A DNA stretch of 10,448 bases from Candidatus Pacearchaeota archaeon (GCA_002690445.1 NZER01000258.1:1-10448), one strand, 5' to 3'. Positions 1 to 7,105 are shown, numbered from the stretch's first letter. The notes: a model not told the origin generated them from the sequence alone. Numbers and translations: made by a program.

Positions 1-28
1 ATTGAAGTGATACAAGGATAGGAGAAAA

Positions 29-514
29 ATGGCGATTGAAGTATATAATGGATACTTAACAAAGAATTTTGCATATCAAGAAATGATAAAAAGTTCCACT
101 GCAGCTCGGTTAGGAATTTCAAATGATGCAACAAGAGAACACGTTGTCAACTTGGTAAATCTTTGTAATTTTATTTTACAACCAGTAAGAGAGGAGTTCG
201 GGCCAATTCGTATTAATAGTGGATATCGTTCTTCCGCCTTGAATAAGGCAGTTGGTGGTTCTAAAACAAGTCAGCATTGTAATGGTGAAGCTGCCGATTT
301 TGAATCGAGCAGAATTTCAAATCCAGAACTTGCGGCATGGGTTGCAAAACATTTGGATTTCGATCAGCTCATTCTGGAATTTTATGATGGTAAAGACCCC
401 CACAGCGGTTGGGTTCATTGTTCGTACAAGAAGGATGATACTAATCGTGGTAACACATTAACGGCTCTAAGAGTCAATGGGAAGACACAATATAAAAAAG
501 GTCTTCTCTCATAG
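29..514 (+). CDS. M15-family zinc peptidase, probable cell-wall endopeptidase
   Basis: A 161-aa protein of the D-Ala-D-Ala carboxypeptidase/L-Ala-D-Glu endopeptidase type (M15), which cuts peptide bonds in peptidoglycan. The sequence shows the zinc motif SxHxxGxAxD as S81-Q-H83 to D90. The third zinc ligand is H130 in SGWVHCSY, and E117 (LILEF) is a likely catalytic acid. GYRSSALNKAVGG (residues 65-77) is the conserved stretch before the first zinc ligand. The protein is a single domain with no signal peptide or cell-wall-binding domain, so as an endolysin it would need a holin for release. The ATG has a strong AGGAG four bases upstream. A small membrane ORF follows after 11 bases and may be its lysis partner, which is inference. 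A virion-associated lysin is the main alternative role. The family call is secure; the biological role is less so. Confidence 0.88.
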   Translation: MAIEVYNGYLTKNFAYQEMIKSSTAARLGISNDATREHVVNLVNLCNFILQPVREEFGPIRINSGYRSSALNKAVGGSKTSQHCNGEAADFESSRISNPELAAWVAKHLDFDQLILEFYDGKDPHSGWVHCSYKKDDTNRGNTLTALRVNGKTQYKKGLLS

Positions 515-524
515 AAAGAGAAGA
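502..524. other. 8-bp perfect inverted repeat across the M15 stop codon
   Basis: TCTTCTCT (502-509) pairs exactly with AGAGAAGA (517-524) around a 7-base loop that holds the TAG stop. On the + strand no T-run follows, so it is not a classical terminator in that direction. On the - strand the stem is followed by CCTTTTTTATATT, which does look like an intrinsic terminator, although no - strand gene is visible nearby. It could also protect a 3' end or modulate translation of the ORF starting at 526. The repeat itself is certain; its function is not. Confidence 0.4.
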
Positions 525-525
525 T

Positions 526-693
526 GTGAAAAAAGCAAGAAATTTTCTGATAGGGATTATCCTCAAAATATATCTCCAATTTTTATTTTTAATTGGTGCA
601 TATTTTAGTCGAATTCAGTGGATTGACAAACAGATCAAATGGTGTTATAATACATTTGACACCTTAAAAATCCCTTATCAAAAATATTATTAA
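526..693 (+). CDS. Small single-pass membrane protein (55 aa), candidate lysis or membrane accessory protein
   Basis: A GTG-started reading frame of 55 codons that fills the whole gap between the peptidase and DNA polymerase. Its TAA stop (691-693) shares its last A with the polymerase ATG. The product has a basic N-terminus (MKKAR), a hydrophobic stretch at residues 7-27 interrupted by one lysine (K14), and an aromatic, basic C-terminal tail (QWIDKQIKW to PYQKYY). This fits one membrane helix. Purine-rich GAGAAG a few bases before the GTG may serve as a weak ribosome site. The TAATG junction resembles the other coupled junctions here (6770, 10348) and could explain why gp43 has no Shine-Dalgarno of its own. 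The position right after a cell-wall peptidase suggests a holin or pinholin-like role, but nothing in the sequence proves it. No family was recognised. A chance ORF remains possible. Confidence 0.45.
   Translation: MKKARNFLIGIILKIYLQFLFLIGAYFSRIQWIDKQIKWCYNTFDTLKIPYQKYY
623..651 (+). promoter_or_regulatory. Consensus sigma70-type promoter upstream of gp43
   Basis: TTGACA at 623-628, a 17-base spacer and TATAAT at 646-651, with TG at 643-644 giving an extended -10 (TGTTATAAT). All canonical positions match. Predicted start of transcription is near 658, about 35 bases before the polymerase ATG. It lies inside the 55-aa ORF, so transcripts starting here would carry gp43 but not that ORF. It resembles a host-type early promoter rather than a T4 late or MotA-dependent middle promoter. 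Confidence 0.75.
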
Positions 694-699
694 TGTTTT
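681..699 (+). promoter_or_regulatory. Weak AU hairpin over the gp43 start codon, possible translational operator
   Basis: AAAATATT (681-688) can pair with AATGTTTT (692-699) through eight pairs, one of them U-G, leaving a 3-base loop. The stem includes the polymerase ATG, and no Shine-Dalgarno is seen upstream. T4 gp43 represses its own mRNA by binding a hairpin near its ribosome site, so the place is right, but an all-AU stem in AT-rich DNA can arise by chance. Confidence 0.22.
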
Positions 700-3164
700 A
701 TACTAATGTTCAACCACATGGAAATTTTATTGCCCTAAGGGGTATTTCTGAACGTGGTGAAACTTTCAAAACGAAAGTTCCTTACGAACCTACTCTGTAC
801 GTTCAATCACAAAAACCTCAAAATCCTCAATGGAAAACCCTAGATGGCCGAACAGTTGCTGCTGTTCAATGGGGTTCCATGAAAACCTCCCGCCAAGCCA
901 TAAGAGATTATGGTAACGATGTATTTGGTGTAGACCAATTCCAATATTCTTTTATTTCTGATCAATATCCAGGCATAATCGACTATGATATGTCTAAAAT
1001 TCGTATTGGATATATTGATATTGAATGTAGTTCAGAAAATGGATTTCCAAATATCAGTTCAGCTGATGAAGAAATCTTGGCCATATCTTATAAGTGTGGT
1101 GAAGATTTTAAGACCTATGCTTGTGGAGAATATGTTCCTAAAGAGTCTGTACAGTATGTACAATGTGTTAATGAAAAGGAGCTCCTTTCCAGATTTATAG
1201 AAGATTGGTCAAGAAATTATCCAGACATAATTACTGGTTGGAATACTCGATTTTTTGATATTCCATATCTTGTCAATAGGTCTAGGAGAGTTCTTGGTGA
1301 AAAGACAACTACTAAGTTGTCGCCGTGGGGATGGTTCAAGGAAAGTAAAGTAACTTTAGTTGGTGGTAGGGAGCAACAAGTTTATGACTTAGTGGGTATT
1401 TCCAGTATTGATTATATGGATACTTACAAAAAGTTCACATTCATAAATCGAGAATCTTATGCATTAAATTTTATCGCATATGCGGAATTGGGTGAAAAGA
1501 AATTAGATTATTCGGAGGCTACTACACTTCATGAACTTTATAAAACCAACTTTCAGAAATTTGTAGATTATAATGTACATGATGTGGTTTTAGTAGAAAG
1601 ACTTGAAGAAAAGATGAAACTCTTGGAGATGGTTATAGGTCTGGCTTATATGGCTAAGATTAATTATAATGATGTATTTTCTCCTGTAAAGATGTGGGAC
1701 ATGATTGTCTACAACCATCTTAGAGAACAACGTATTGTAATTCCTCCAAAACGACATGAAACCAAGAATGAAGCCTATGAAGGTGCTTATGTAAAAACTC
1801 CAAAGATCGGAAGGCATAAATGGGTATGTAGTTTTGATTTGAATTCTCTGTATCCACACTTAATCATGCAGTACAACATTTCTCCAGAAACAATCTTAGG
1901 AACGAATCAAGAAACTGGATTGGTTGAAGGGATGCTCAATAGGGAAGTTGATACTAGTTTTCTTAAAGAAAAAAATGTTACAATGACTCCCAATGGTTCA
2001 ATTTATACTAGAAAGAAACAGGGATTTCTTCCTGCACTGATGGAGAAGATGTATACAGATCGAGTTAAGTATAAAAACCTACTGCTCACAGAACAAAAAA
2101 AAGGTAAGGATGCTAATACTAACAAGTTATCTACTTATTACAACTATCAACAAAATTTGAAGATTGCTCTTAATTCGGCTTATGGTGCTCTTGGAAACCA
2201 ATGGTTTAGGTTTTATGATGTGAGAAATGCTGAGGCTGTATCGGTAGCAGGACAACTATCTATTCGTTGGGCTGAGAATGCAGTAAATGAATATCTTAAT
2301 AAAGTTCTTGGAACAGATGGTGAGGATTATGTTCTTGCATCGGATACTGATTCTTTATATGTTACTCTTGATCCACTTATACAGAAAGTGGGATTAGAAA
2401 ATGAAGATACCAAAAAGATTATCAAGTTTATGGATTCGGTATGTAATGATAAGATAGAAGGAGTTATTGATAGATGTTATGATGATTTGGCCGAGTATGT
2501 AAATGCATTCCAACAAAAAATGGTGATGAAACGTGAAGTCTTGGCTGATGTTGGAATTTGGATTGCTAAGAAACGATATATTCTGAATGTTCATAATTCT
2601 GAAGGTGTAGAGTATGAAACATCCAAACTCAAGATTATGGGTATTGAGGCTGTTAAATCTTCAACACCAGAACCATGTCGAAATGCTTTAAGGGAAGCAT
2701 TTAAGATTGTAATGAATGGTACTGAAGATGATGTTATTAATTTCATCGAAGAGTTTAAGGATGAATTTAAGAAATTACCACCAGAGGAAGTTTCTTTTCC
2801 AAGATCTGTTAAGGGATTAGCTAAGTATCATGATGCAGCATCTATCTATCGTAAATCTACACCAATTCATGTTAAAGGTTCTTTGATTTATAATAAGATG
2901 CTTCAGACTAAAAGACTTACAAGGAAATATCCAAAGATTCAAGAAGGTGAAAAAATTAAATATACTTATTTGACAGAACCAAATCCTACTGGCGATTCTG
3001 TTATTGCTATGTTAGGCACTCTTCCAAAAGAGTTTGACCTAAATGATTATGTAAACTATGAATTACAATTTGAAAAATCTTTCCTTGATCCAATGAAGGG
3101 TCTTTTAGATACTATTGGCTGGGACTATAAAAGAAGAACTAATCTCATGGAGTTCTTCAGTTGA
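693..3164 (+). CDS. 43: Family B DNA polymerase with 3'-5' exonuclease (T4 gp43-like)
   Basis: The phage replicative polymerase, 823 aa against 898 in T4. Exonuclease motifs come first: Exo I with D109 and E111 (YIDIE), Exo II GWNTRFFD (182-189) and Exo III YNVHD (293-297). The polymerase motifs follow: A as FDLNSLYP with D382, B as the K490 to NSAYG segment (494-498), and C as SDTDS with D551 and D553; KKRY is at 626-629. All catalytic acids are present, so both activities should be intact. The C-terminal LMEFFS resembles the short hydrophobic peptide by which gp43 proteins hold the sliding clamp (inference). The ATG overlaps the stop of the preceding small ORF and has no Shine-Dalgarno, so coupled translation or an AU-rich leader must serve initiation. 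The stop TGA lies inside the -35 box of the uvsX promoter. Confidence 0.98.
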   Translation: MFYTNVQPHGNFIALRGISERGETFKTKVPYEPTLYVQSQKPQNPQWKTLDGRTVAAVQWGSMKTSRQAIRDYGNDVFGVDQFQYSFISDQYPGIIDYDMSKIRIGYIDIECSSENGFPNISSADEEILAISYKCGEDFKTYACGEYVPKESVQYVQCVNEKELLSRFIEDWSRNYPDIITGWNTRFFDIPYLVNRSRRVLGEKTTTKLSPWGWFKESKVTLVGGREQQVYDLVGISSIDYMDTYKKFTFINRESYALNFIAYAELGEKKLDYSEATTLHELYKTNFQKFVDYNVHDVVLVERLEEKMKLLEMVIGLAYMAKINYNDVFSPVKMWDMIVYNHLREQRIVIPPKRHETKNEAYEGAYVKTPKIGRHKWVCSFDLNSLYPHLIMQYNISPETILGTNQETGLVEGMLNREVDTSFLKEKNVTMTPNGSIYTRKKQGFLPALMEKMYTDRVKYKNLLLTEQKKGKDANTNKLSTYYNYQQNLKIALNSAYGALGNQWFRFYDVRNAEAVSVAGQLSIRWAENAVNEYLNKVLGTDGEDYVLASDTDSLYVTLDPLIQKVGLENEDTKKIIKFMDSVCNDKIEGVIDRCYDDLAEYVNAFQQKMVMKREVLADVGIWIAKKRYILNVHNSEGVEYETSKLKIMGIEAVKSSTPEPCRNALREAFKIVMNGTEDDVINFIEEFKDEFKKLPPEEVSFPRSVKGLAKYHDAASIYRKSTPIHVKGSLIYNKMLQTKRLTRKYPKIQEGEKIKYTYLTEPNPTGDSVIAMLGTLPKEFDLNDYVNYELQFEKSFLDPMKGLLDTIGWDYKRRTNLMEFFS

Positions 3165-3188
3165 CAATTAAAAAAAATATGATATAAT
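3161..3188 (+). promoter_or_regulatory. Consensus promoter for uvsX, overlapping the gp43 stop codon
   Basis: TTGACA at 3161-3166 contains the gp43 TGA stop (3162-3164). A 16-base, A-rich spacer leads to TATAAT at 3183-3188, with TG at 3180-3181 making an extended -10 (TGATATAAT). The predicted transcription start near 3195 lies about three bases before the uvsX ATG at 3198, so this transcript would be nearly leaderless. An AAGG at 3189-3192 could act as ribosome site only on transcripts read through from gp43. Confidence 0.72.
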
Positions 3189-3197
3189 AAGGTTATT

Positions 3198-4256
3198 ATG
3201 AGTGATTATTTTGATGAATTAATATCTGTAACAGGAAATGAATACGCATCCAAAGTATCGGATGGAATGCTAGGAAATGTAAATGAACATATCGACACTG
3301 GTTCTTATATTCTTAATGCTCTTTTGTCTGGGAGTATTTACAAGGGTTTACCCTCCAACAAGATCACTGCTTTCGCGGGTGAATCGGCAACTGGAAAGAC
3401 ATTTTTCCTACTTGGAATTGTCAAACAATTTCTTACCGATAATCCTACTGGTGGTGTTTTGTATTTTGAGTCTGAATCTGCTCTTACTCCTGAAATGATT
3501 GCGGAAAGAGAAATTGACTCTACAAGATTTATTCAATTACCAGTTTCTACAATACAGGATTTTGCCCAACAAGCGTCAAGAGTAGTAGACAAACATATAG
3601 AGAAAAGTGAAGCACCACTTTTGCTTTGTCTTGATAGTCTTGGAATGTTGTCTACGGCCAAAGAGGTTGGAGACATTACTGAGGGTGCAGACAAAGTAGA
3701 TATGACTAAGGCACGAATTGTTAAGGGTACTTTTAGAGTTTTGACACTCAAACTTGCTAAGGCTGGTATTCCTTTACTGGTCACAAATCATACATACAAA
3801 CAAGTAGGAACTATGTTTCCACAAGATGTGATGGGTGGTGGTTCTGGACTTCAGTATGCTGCTTCAACTATTGTATTTCTATCTAAAAGAAAAGAAAAAG
3901 TAGGAACGGATGTTATTGGAAATATCATACATTGTAAAACCTTCAAGTCAAGACTCACCAAAGAAAATAAAATGGTTGATGTCCTTTTGACTTATGATGA
4001 AGGATTGAATCGATATTACGGATTACTTGAATTGGCAGAAGAGGCGGGTATATTCAAGAAGGTCGCCTCACGATACGAAATGGCGAATGGAACAAAACTT
4101 TATGGGAAACAGATATTAAGTGACCCTGAAAAATATTTTACAGAAGACATAATGACATATCTTGATAGTTATTGTCAGACAAAATTTTTATATGGAAGGG
4201 GGGATGATGCCGAACTTGGCACCGATGAACCAACCGAAGAAACTGTTGAAGGATGA
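3198..4256 (+). CDS. uvsX: RecA-like strand-exchange recombinase UvsX
   Basis: A 352-aa RecA-fold ATPase, slightly shorter than T4 UvsX (391 aa). It coats single-stranded DNA and drives strand invasion for recombination-dependent replication and repair. The Walker A loop is G61 ESATGKT to T68. The acidic YFESES (89-94) holds the probable catalytic glutamate. Walker B is LLLCLD ending at D146, and TNHTYKQVGTMF (196-207) matches the loop region after it that touches DNA. The acidic C-terminal tail (EPTEETVEG) fits the usual modulatory tail of RecA/UvsX proteins. It sits directly after gp43 and has its own consensus promoter; its 3' end overlaps the next gene by 53 bases. Base composition near the Walker A codons (about 45% GC) is higher than in much of the window. 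Confidence 0.96.
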   Translation: MSDYFDELISVTGNEYASKVSDGMLGNVNEHIDTGSYILNALLSGSIYKGLPSNKITAFAGESATGKTFFLLGIVKQFLTDNPTGGVLYFESESALTPEMIAEREIDSTRFIQLPVSTIQDFAQQASRVVDKHIEKSEAPLLLCLDSLGMLSTAKEVGDITEGADKVDMTKARIVKGTFRVLTLKLAKAGIPLLVTNHTYKQVGTMFPQDVMGGGSGLQYAASTIVFLSKRKEKVGTDVIGNIIHCKTFKSRLTKENKMVDVLLTYDEGLNRYYGLLELAEEAGIFKKVASRYEMANGTKLYGKQILSDPEKYFTEDIMTYLDSYCQTKFLYGRGDDAELGTDEPTEETVEG

Positions 4257-4578
4257 TTGGTTTCAACTCGTTCCAAATCCAGAAGATCCTTATGATGAGG
4301 GTTTATGTATTCAAATGTTACGAGGACCGTTCAGCCATGTCATACTTAAATATCAAAACTTCAAAACAAAACCTGAACTTAATGTAGATGGTTCATTGAC
4401 TTGTGACTACAGTTATGATATACTATTAGCACCAAATAGTATAGGTGAAAAAGACCTCACAGATGAAGAGGGCCGAAGATTTGAAAAAATGCTCGGAGAA
4501 ATATTATTAGAACTTTTATGGGAGTCTGCTGAGAATGAGAATAGAGACAGCAATATTAAAAAATCTATTACAAAATGA
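4204..4578 (+). CDS. Small conserved phage protein between uvsX and gp41, function unknown
   Basis: A 124-aa acidic protein lying between, and overlapping, uvsX (53 bases) and gp41 (44 bases). The central part (GPFSHVILKYQNF and DYSYDILLAPN) reads as beta strands, and the C-terminal half (LTDEEGRRFEKMLGEILLELLWES) as an amphipathic helix. In general shape it resembles the small proteins found at this place in marine T4-like phages, but no function is known to me. ATG at 4204 was chosen because GAAGGGGGG lies just before it; 4207, 4192 or 4225 are possible starts. The overlap with both replication genes implies co-translation, so a role in recombination or helicase loading is plausible. This is inference from position only, and no motif supports a catalytic activity. 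Confidence 0.8.
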   Translation: MMPNLAPMNQPKKLLKDDWFQLVPNPEDPYDEGLCIQMLRGPFSHVILKYQNFKTKPELNVDGSLTCDYSYDILLAPNSIGEKDLTDEEGRRFEKMLGEILLELLWESAENENRDSNIKKSITK

Positions 4579-5932
4579 AGATTACACACGAAAGGTATTA
4601 CCATTTCTAAAAAATGATTATTTTACAGAAAATGCTGATAAAGTACTTTATGATAAAATACACGATTTTGTAGTTAAATACAATTCACTTCCTTCTAAAG
4701 AGGCTCTGGTAATTGATCTTTCAGATACTAAAATGAATGAAGATGAATTTAAAGATTCAATGGAGTTATTAGATGTTATTGAAAAGGATACGGAGGATTA
4801 CACAGATATCAATTGGCTCTTGGACACAACCGAAAGGTTCTGTCAGGACAAAGCAATCTACAATGCGGTTGTCGAATCCATCTCGATTCTCGACAATCCC
4901 AAATCCAAGTCCAATAAAGGAGTCATTCCCGAAATTTTGTCTGATGCTTTGGCTGTCAGTTTTGATCCTCATGTTGGTCATGACTATCTTGACGATAGTG
5001 ATGATCGTTTCGATTTTTACCACCGCGTGGAAGAGCGGATACCATTCGATCTCGACTACTTTAACAAGATTACTAAAGGGGGGATGCCCCAAAAGACTTT
5101 AAATATTTGTCTTGCGGGAACAGGAGTAGGTAAGTCTTTGTTTATGTGTCATGTGGCTTCGGCTTGTTTATCACAAAATCAAAACGTATTATACATCACA
5201 TTAGAAATGGCTGAGGAGAAAATTGCTGAAAGGATTGATGCAAATTTACTTGATATGGCCGTAGATGATTTACATACACTTCCCAAAGACATATATGACA
5301 GAAAAATAAATAATCTTAGAAAAACAACCAAAGGAAAATTAATAGTCAAGGAGTATCCAACTGCCTCGGCTAATGTGAACCATTTTCGATCTTTATTGAA
5401 TGAATTAAATCTCAAAAGATCATTTGTACCTGACATTGTTTTTGTGGATTATATAAACATTTGTACATCTTCAAGAATTAAGGCTGGAGCTAATGTTAAT
5501 TCTTACACATATATCAAATCGATTGCTGAGGAACTTAGGGGTTTTGCTGTTGAAAATAAAGTTCCTGTTATGTCTGCTACCCAAACCACCAGATCGGGCT
5601 ATTCAAATACTGATGTTGGTTTGGAAGATACTAGTGAGAGTTTCGGATTACCTGCAACTGCAGATCTTATGTTTGCAATTATATCTACTGAGCAGATGGA
5701 AGAACTTGGACAAATAATGGTGAAACAACTCAAAAATAGATATAACGATCCAACAATAAATCGTAAATTTGTAATTGGTATTGATAGGGCTAAGATGCGA
5801 CTTTTTGATGTGGCACAATCGGCTCAGGATGAATTGGTTGATAATGGACAAGAAGATGATACACCTTCTTTTGATATAGCAACAGAAGGAAAATTTAAAA
5901 AACGAGACTTTTCAGGATTTGATTATGAATAG
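4535..5932 (+). CDS. 41: Replicative DNA helicase, DnaB family (T4 gp41-like)
   Basis: A 465-aa hexameric helicase (T4 gp41 has 475 aa) that unwinds the replication fork and works with primase. Residues 1-140 form the helical N-terminal domain, followed by a linker and the RecA-like motor domain from about 167. Walker A is A194 GTGVGKS to S201. E224 in ITLEM is the catalytic glutamate, Walker B is IVFVD with D305, and SATQTTRSG (347-355) carries the gamma-phosphate sensor glutamine Q350. KQLKNRYND (398-406) contains the expected arginine-finger/lysine pair. The C-terminus is acidic, then basic. GGAG ten bases before the ATG is the likely ribosome site. Roughly 4860-5060 is about 45% GC, against about 22-25% in flanking parts of the same gene. 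The gene ends 8 bases inside the next one. Confidence 0.96.
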   Translation: MRIETAILKNLLQNEDYTRKVLPFLKNDYFTENADKVLYDKIHDFVVKYNSLPSKEALVIDLSDTKMNEDEFKDSMELLDVIEKDTEDYTDINWLLDTTERFCQDKAIYNAVVESISILDNPKSKSNKGVIPEILSDALAVSFDPHVGHDYLDDSDDRFDFYHRVEERIPFDLDYFNKITKGGMPQKTLNICLAGTGVGKSLFMCHVASACLSQNQNVLYITLEMAEEKIAERIDANLLDMAVDDLHTLPKDIYDRKINNLRKTTKGKLIVKEYPTASANVNHFRSLLNELNLKRSFVPDIVFVDYINICTSSRIKAGANVNSYTYIKSIAEELRGFAVENKVPVMSATQTTRSGYSNTDVGLEDTSESFGLPATADLMFAIISTEQMEELGQIMVKQLKNRYNDPTINRKFVIGIDRAKMRLFDVAQSAQDELVDNGQEDDTPSFDIATEGKFKKRDFSGFDYE

Positions 5933-6770
5933 AGCAGAAAGAAGAAGACAAGAAAGGGCCAAAAAGAAAAGGACATATGCTAATGGACCAGAGACACAAT
6001 TAGAAGTTGAAATGATACAGCCTTGGTCTGATGTTTTAATGCGAGTTAAACTTCCTCAAATGATTGTAGATGCAATGTTGGATATTACTGACCAAGTATT
6101 ACAAGATCCAGATCGTAAAAATTGGGGTGAAAATTTAGCAGGACAAATTGCAGATGAACCTCTAATACCTCATAAATTAATGGAAAATTACAAAATTGGT
6201 AAAGAAGGAAATGTATATGCTTTTTTTATGGATATTGTTGGAAAATATGTTTACCATTGTATGATCCAATCAGCTACGTCTAACATGATTGACCAAATAA
6301 AAAATATAGAATGGTTGACTCAAATGAAAAGTTGTTGGATTATTAGTCAATGGGAGTCCGAATATAATCCAATACATATTCATACAGAATGCCAGCTGTC
6401 AACTGTAATGTATCTCAAAATTCCTGAGTTTTTACCATCAACTAAACCAGAAAGAGATGATGATGGTTGTATTATGTTTATTGGTGGAGCAAAAAATCCT
6501 TCACATTTAACTCGCAATTTATTAAAATGGAAACCCAAAGTAGGTGATTTCTTCGTTTTTCCCGCACATCTCCAACATACAGTATATCCATTTAGAACTG
6601 ATGGTGATTTTGAGAGAAGGAGTGTTTCATTTAATGCTGATTTTATAGATAAAGCGGTATTAGAAAAAAAGCAAAAAGAGCAAGAGGAAATGATGAAACA
6701 ACAGCAACAACAAACTCCACAACCTATTCAACAAGCACCAGAGACATTAACTATTAATACTGAGGCTTAA
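5925..6770 (+). CDS. 2-oxoglutarate/Fe(II)-dependent oxygenase-like protein
   Basis: A 281-aa protein with the layout of the 2OG-Fe(II) oxygenases common in marine T4-like phages. After a very basic N-terminus (MNRAERRRQERAKKKR) and a helical part, the double-stranded beta-helix core appears at about 135-240. NPIHIHTE gives candidate iron ligands H153-x-E155 (H151 is another option), and the distal histidine is H218 in LQHTVYPF. RRSVSFN (R231-R232) is the usual 2OG-binding arginine strand. The C-terminal 40 residues are charged and glutamine-rich and look disordered. ATG 5925 was chosen because AGGA lies 7 bases upstream. It overlaps gp41 by 8 bases and its TAA shares a base with the clpS ATG. 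The substrate is unknown; protein or nucleic-acid hydroxylation is possible. HxE rather than HxD is less usual. Confidence 0.82.
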   Translation: MNRAERRRQERAKKKRTYANGPETQLEVEMIQPWSDVLMRVKLPQMIVDAMLDITDQVLQDPDRKNWGENLAGQIADEPLIPHKLMENYKIGKEGNVYAFFMDIVGKYVYHCMIQSATSNMIDQIKNIEWLTQMKSCWIISQWESEYNPIHIHTECQLSTVMYLKIPEFLPSTKPERDDDGCIMFIGGAKNPSHLTRNLLKWKPKVGDFFVFPAHLQHTVYPFRTDGDFERRSVSFNADFIDKAVLEKKQKEQEEMMKQQQQQTPQPIQQAPETLTINTEA

Positions 6771-7105
6771 TGGAACATATAAAGTCTGAAAATTCGGATG
6801 GAGTAGAAGTTCTTGAAAGACCTAAGAAACCTGTTGTTAGGAAATTAGACCCTCCTAAAAAGTATGCAGTTATTTTTCATAATGACGATTATACTCCAAA
6901 AGATTTTGTAGTTTGGGCTCTTATTGCATTTTTTCATAAAACTGAGGAAGTAGCTAATTCAATCACACTTGAAGTACATAAAAAAGGTTCAGGTATAGCC
7001 GGAGTTTATGATTACCAGATTGCAGAACAGAAAATTGCTGATGTTGCTGAAAGTGCCAAAGAACACAATTATCCCCTACAGGTGACAGGTGAGCAACTCC
7101 AATGA
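6770..7105 (+). CDS. clpS: ClpS-like N-degron adaptor for the Clp protease
   Basis: A 111-aa protein whose residues 31-108 follow the bacterial ClpS fold closely: HNDDYTPKDFV (37-47), FFHKTEEVA (54-62), LEVHKKGSGIAGVY (67-80), IAEQKIADV (84-92) and HNYPLQ (99-104). ClpS binds destabilising N-terminal residues and passes such proteins to ClpAP. The alpha-amino contacts N38, D39, D40 and T42 and the pocket residues V69 and H70 are kept. The positions matching E. coli M40 and M62 appear to be K44 and T66, which should alter the side-chain pocket. The first 30 residues form the variable extension, which in cellular ClpS acts on the ClpA pore. GAGG sits four bases before the ATG, and the TAATG junction couples it to the oxygenase gene. 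No ClpA gene is in the window, so it would use the host protease. Confidence 0.9.
   Translation: MEHIKSENSDGVEVLERPKKPVVRKLDPPKKYAVIFHNDDYTPKDFVVWALIAFFHKTEEVANSITLEVHKKGSGIAGVYDYQIAEQKIADVAESAKEHNYPLQVTGEQLQ

Noticed and set aside
1..21. Short open frame ending in TAG at 19-21, possible tail of an upstream gene
   Set aside because: Only six codons are visible, too little to distinguish from chance; the AGGAG ribosome site lies directly after it.
1590..1859. Antisense open frames within gp43, gp41 and the late genes
   Set aside because: They lie opposite strongly conserved coding sequence, show no recognisable motifs and have no supporting start context.
4192..4256. Six-G run near the end of uvsX as a programmed frameshift into the next gene
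   Set aside because: The next frame has its own ATG and ribosome site just there, and a uvsX fusion has no known precedent. Simple overlap explains it.
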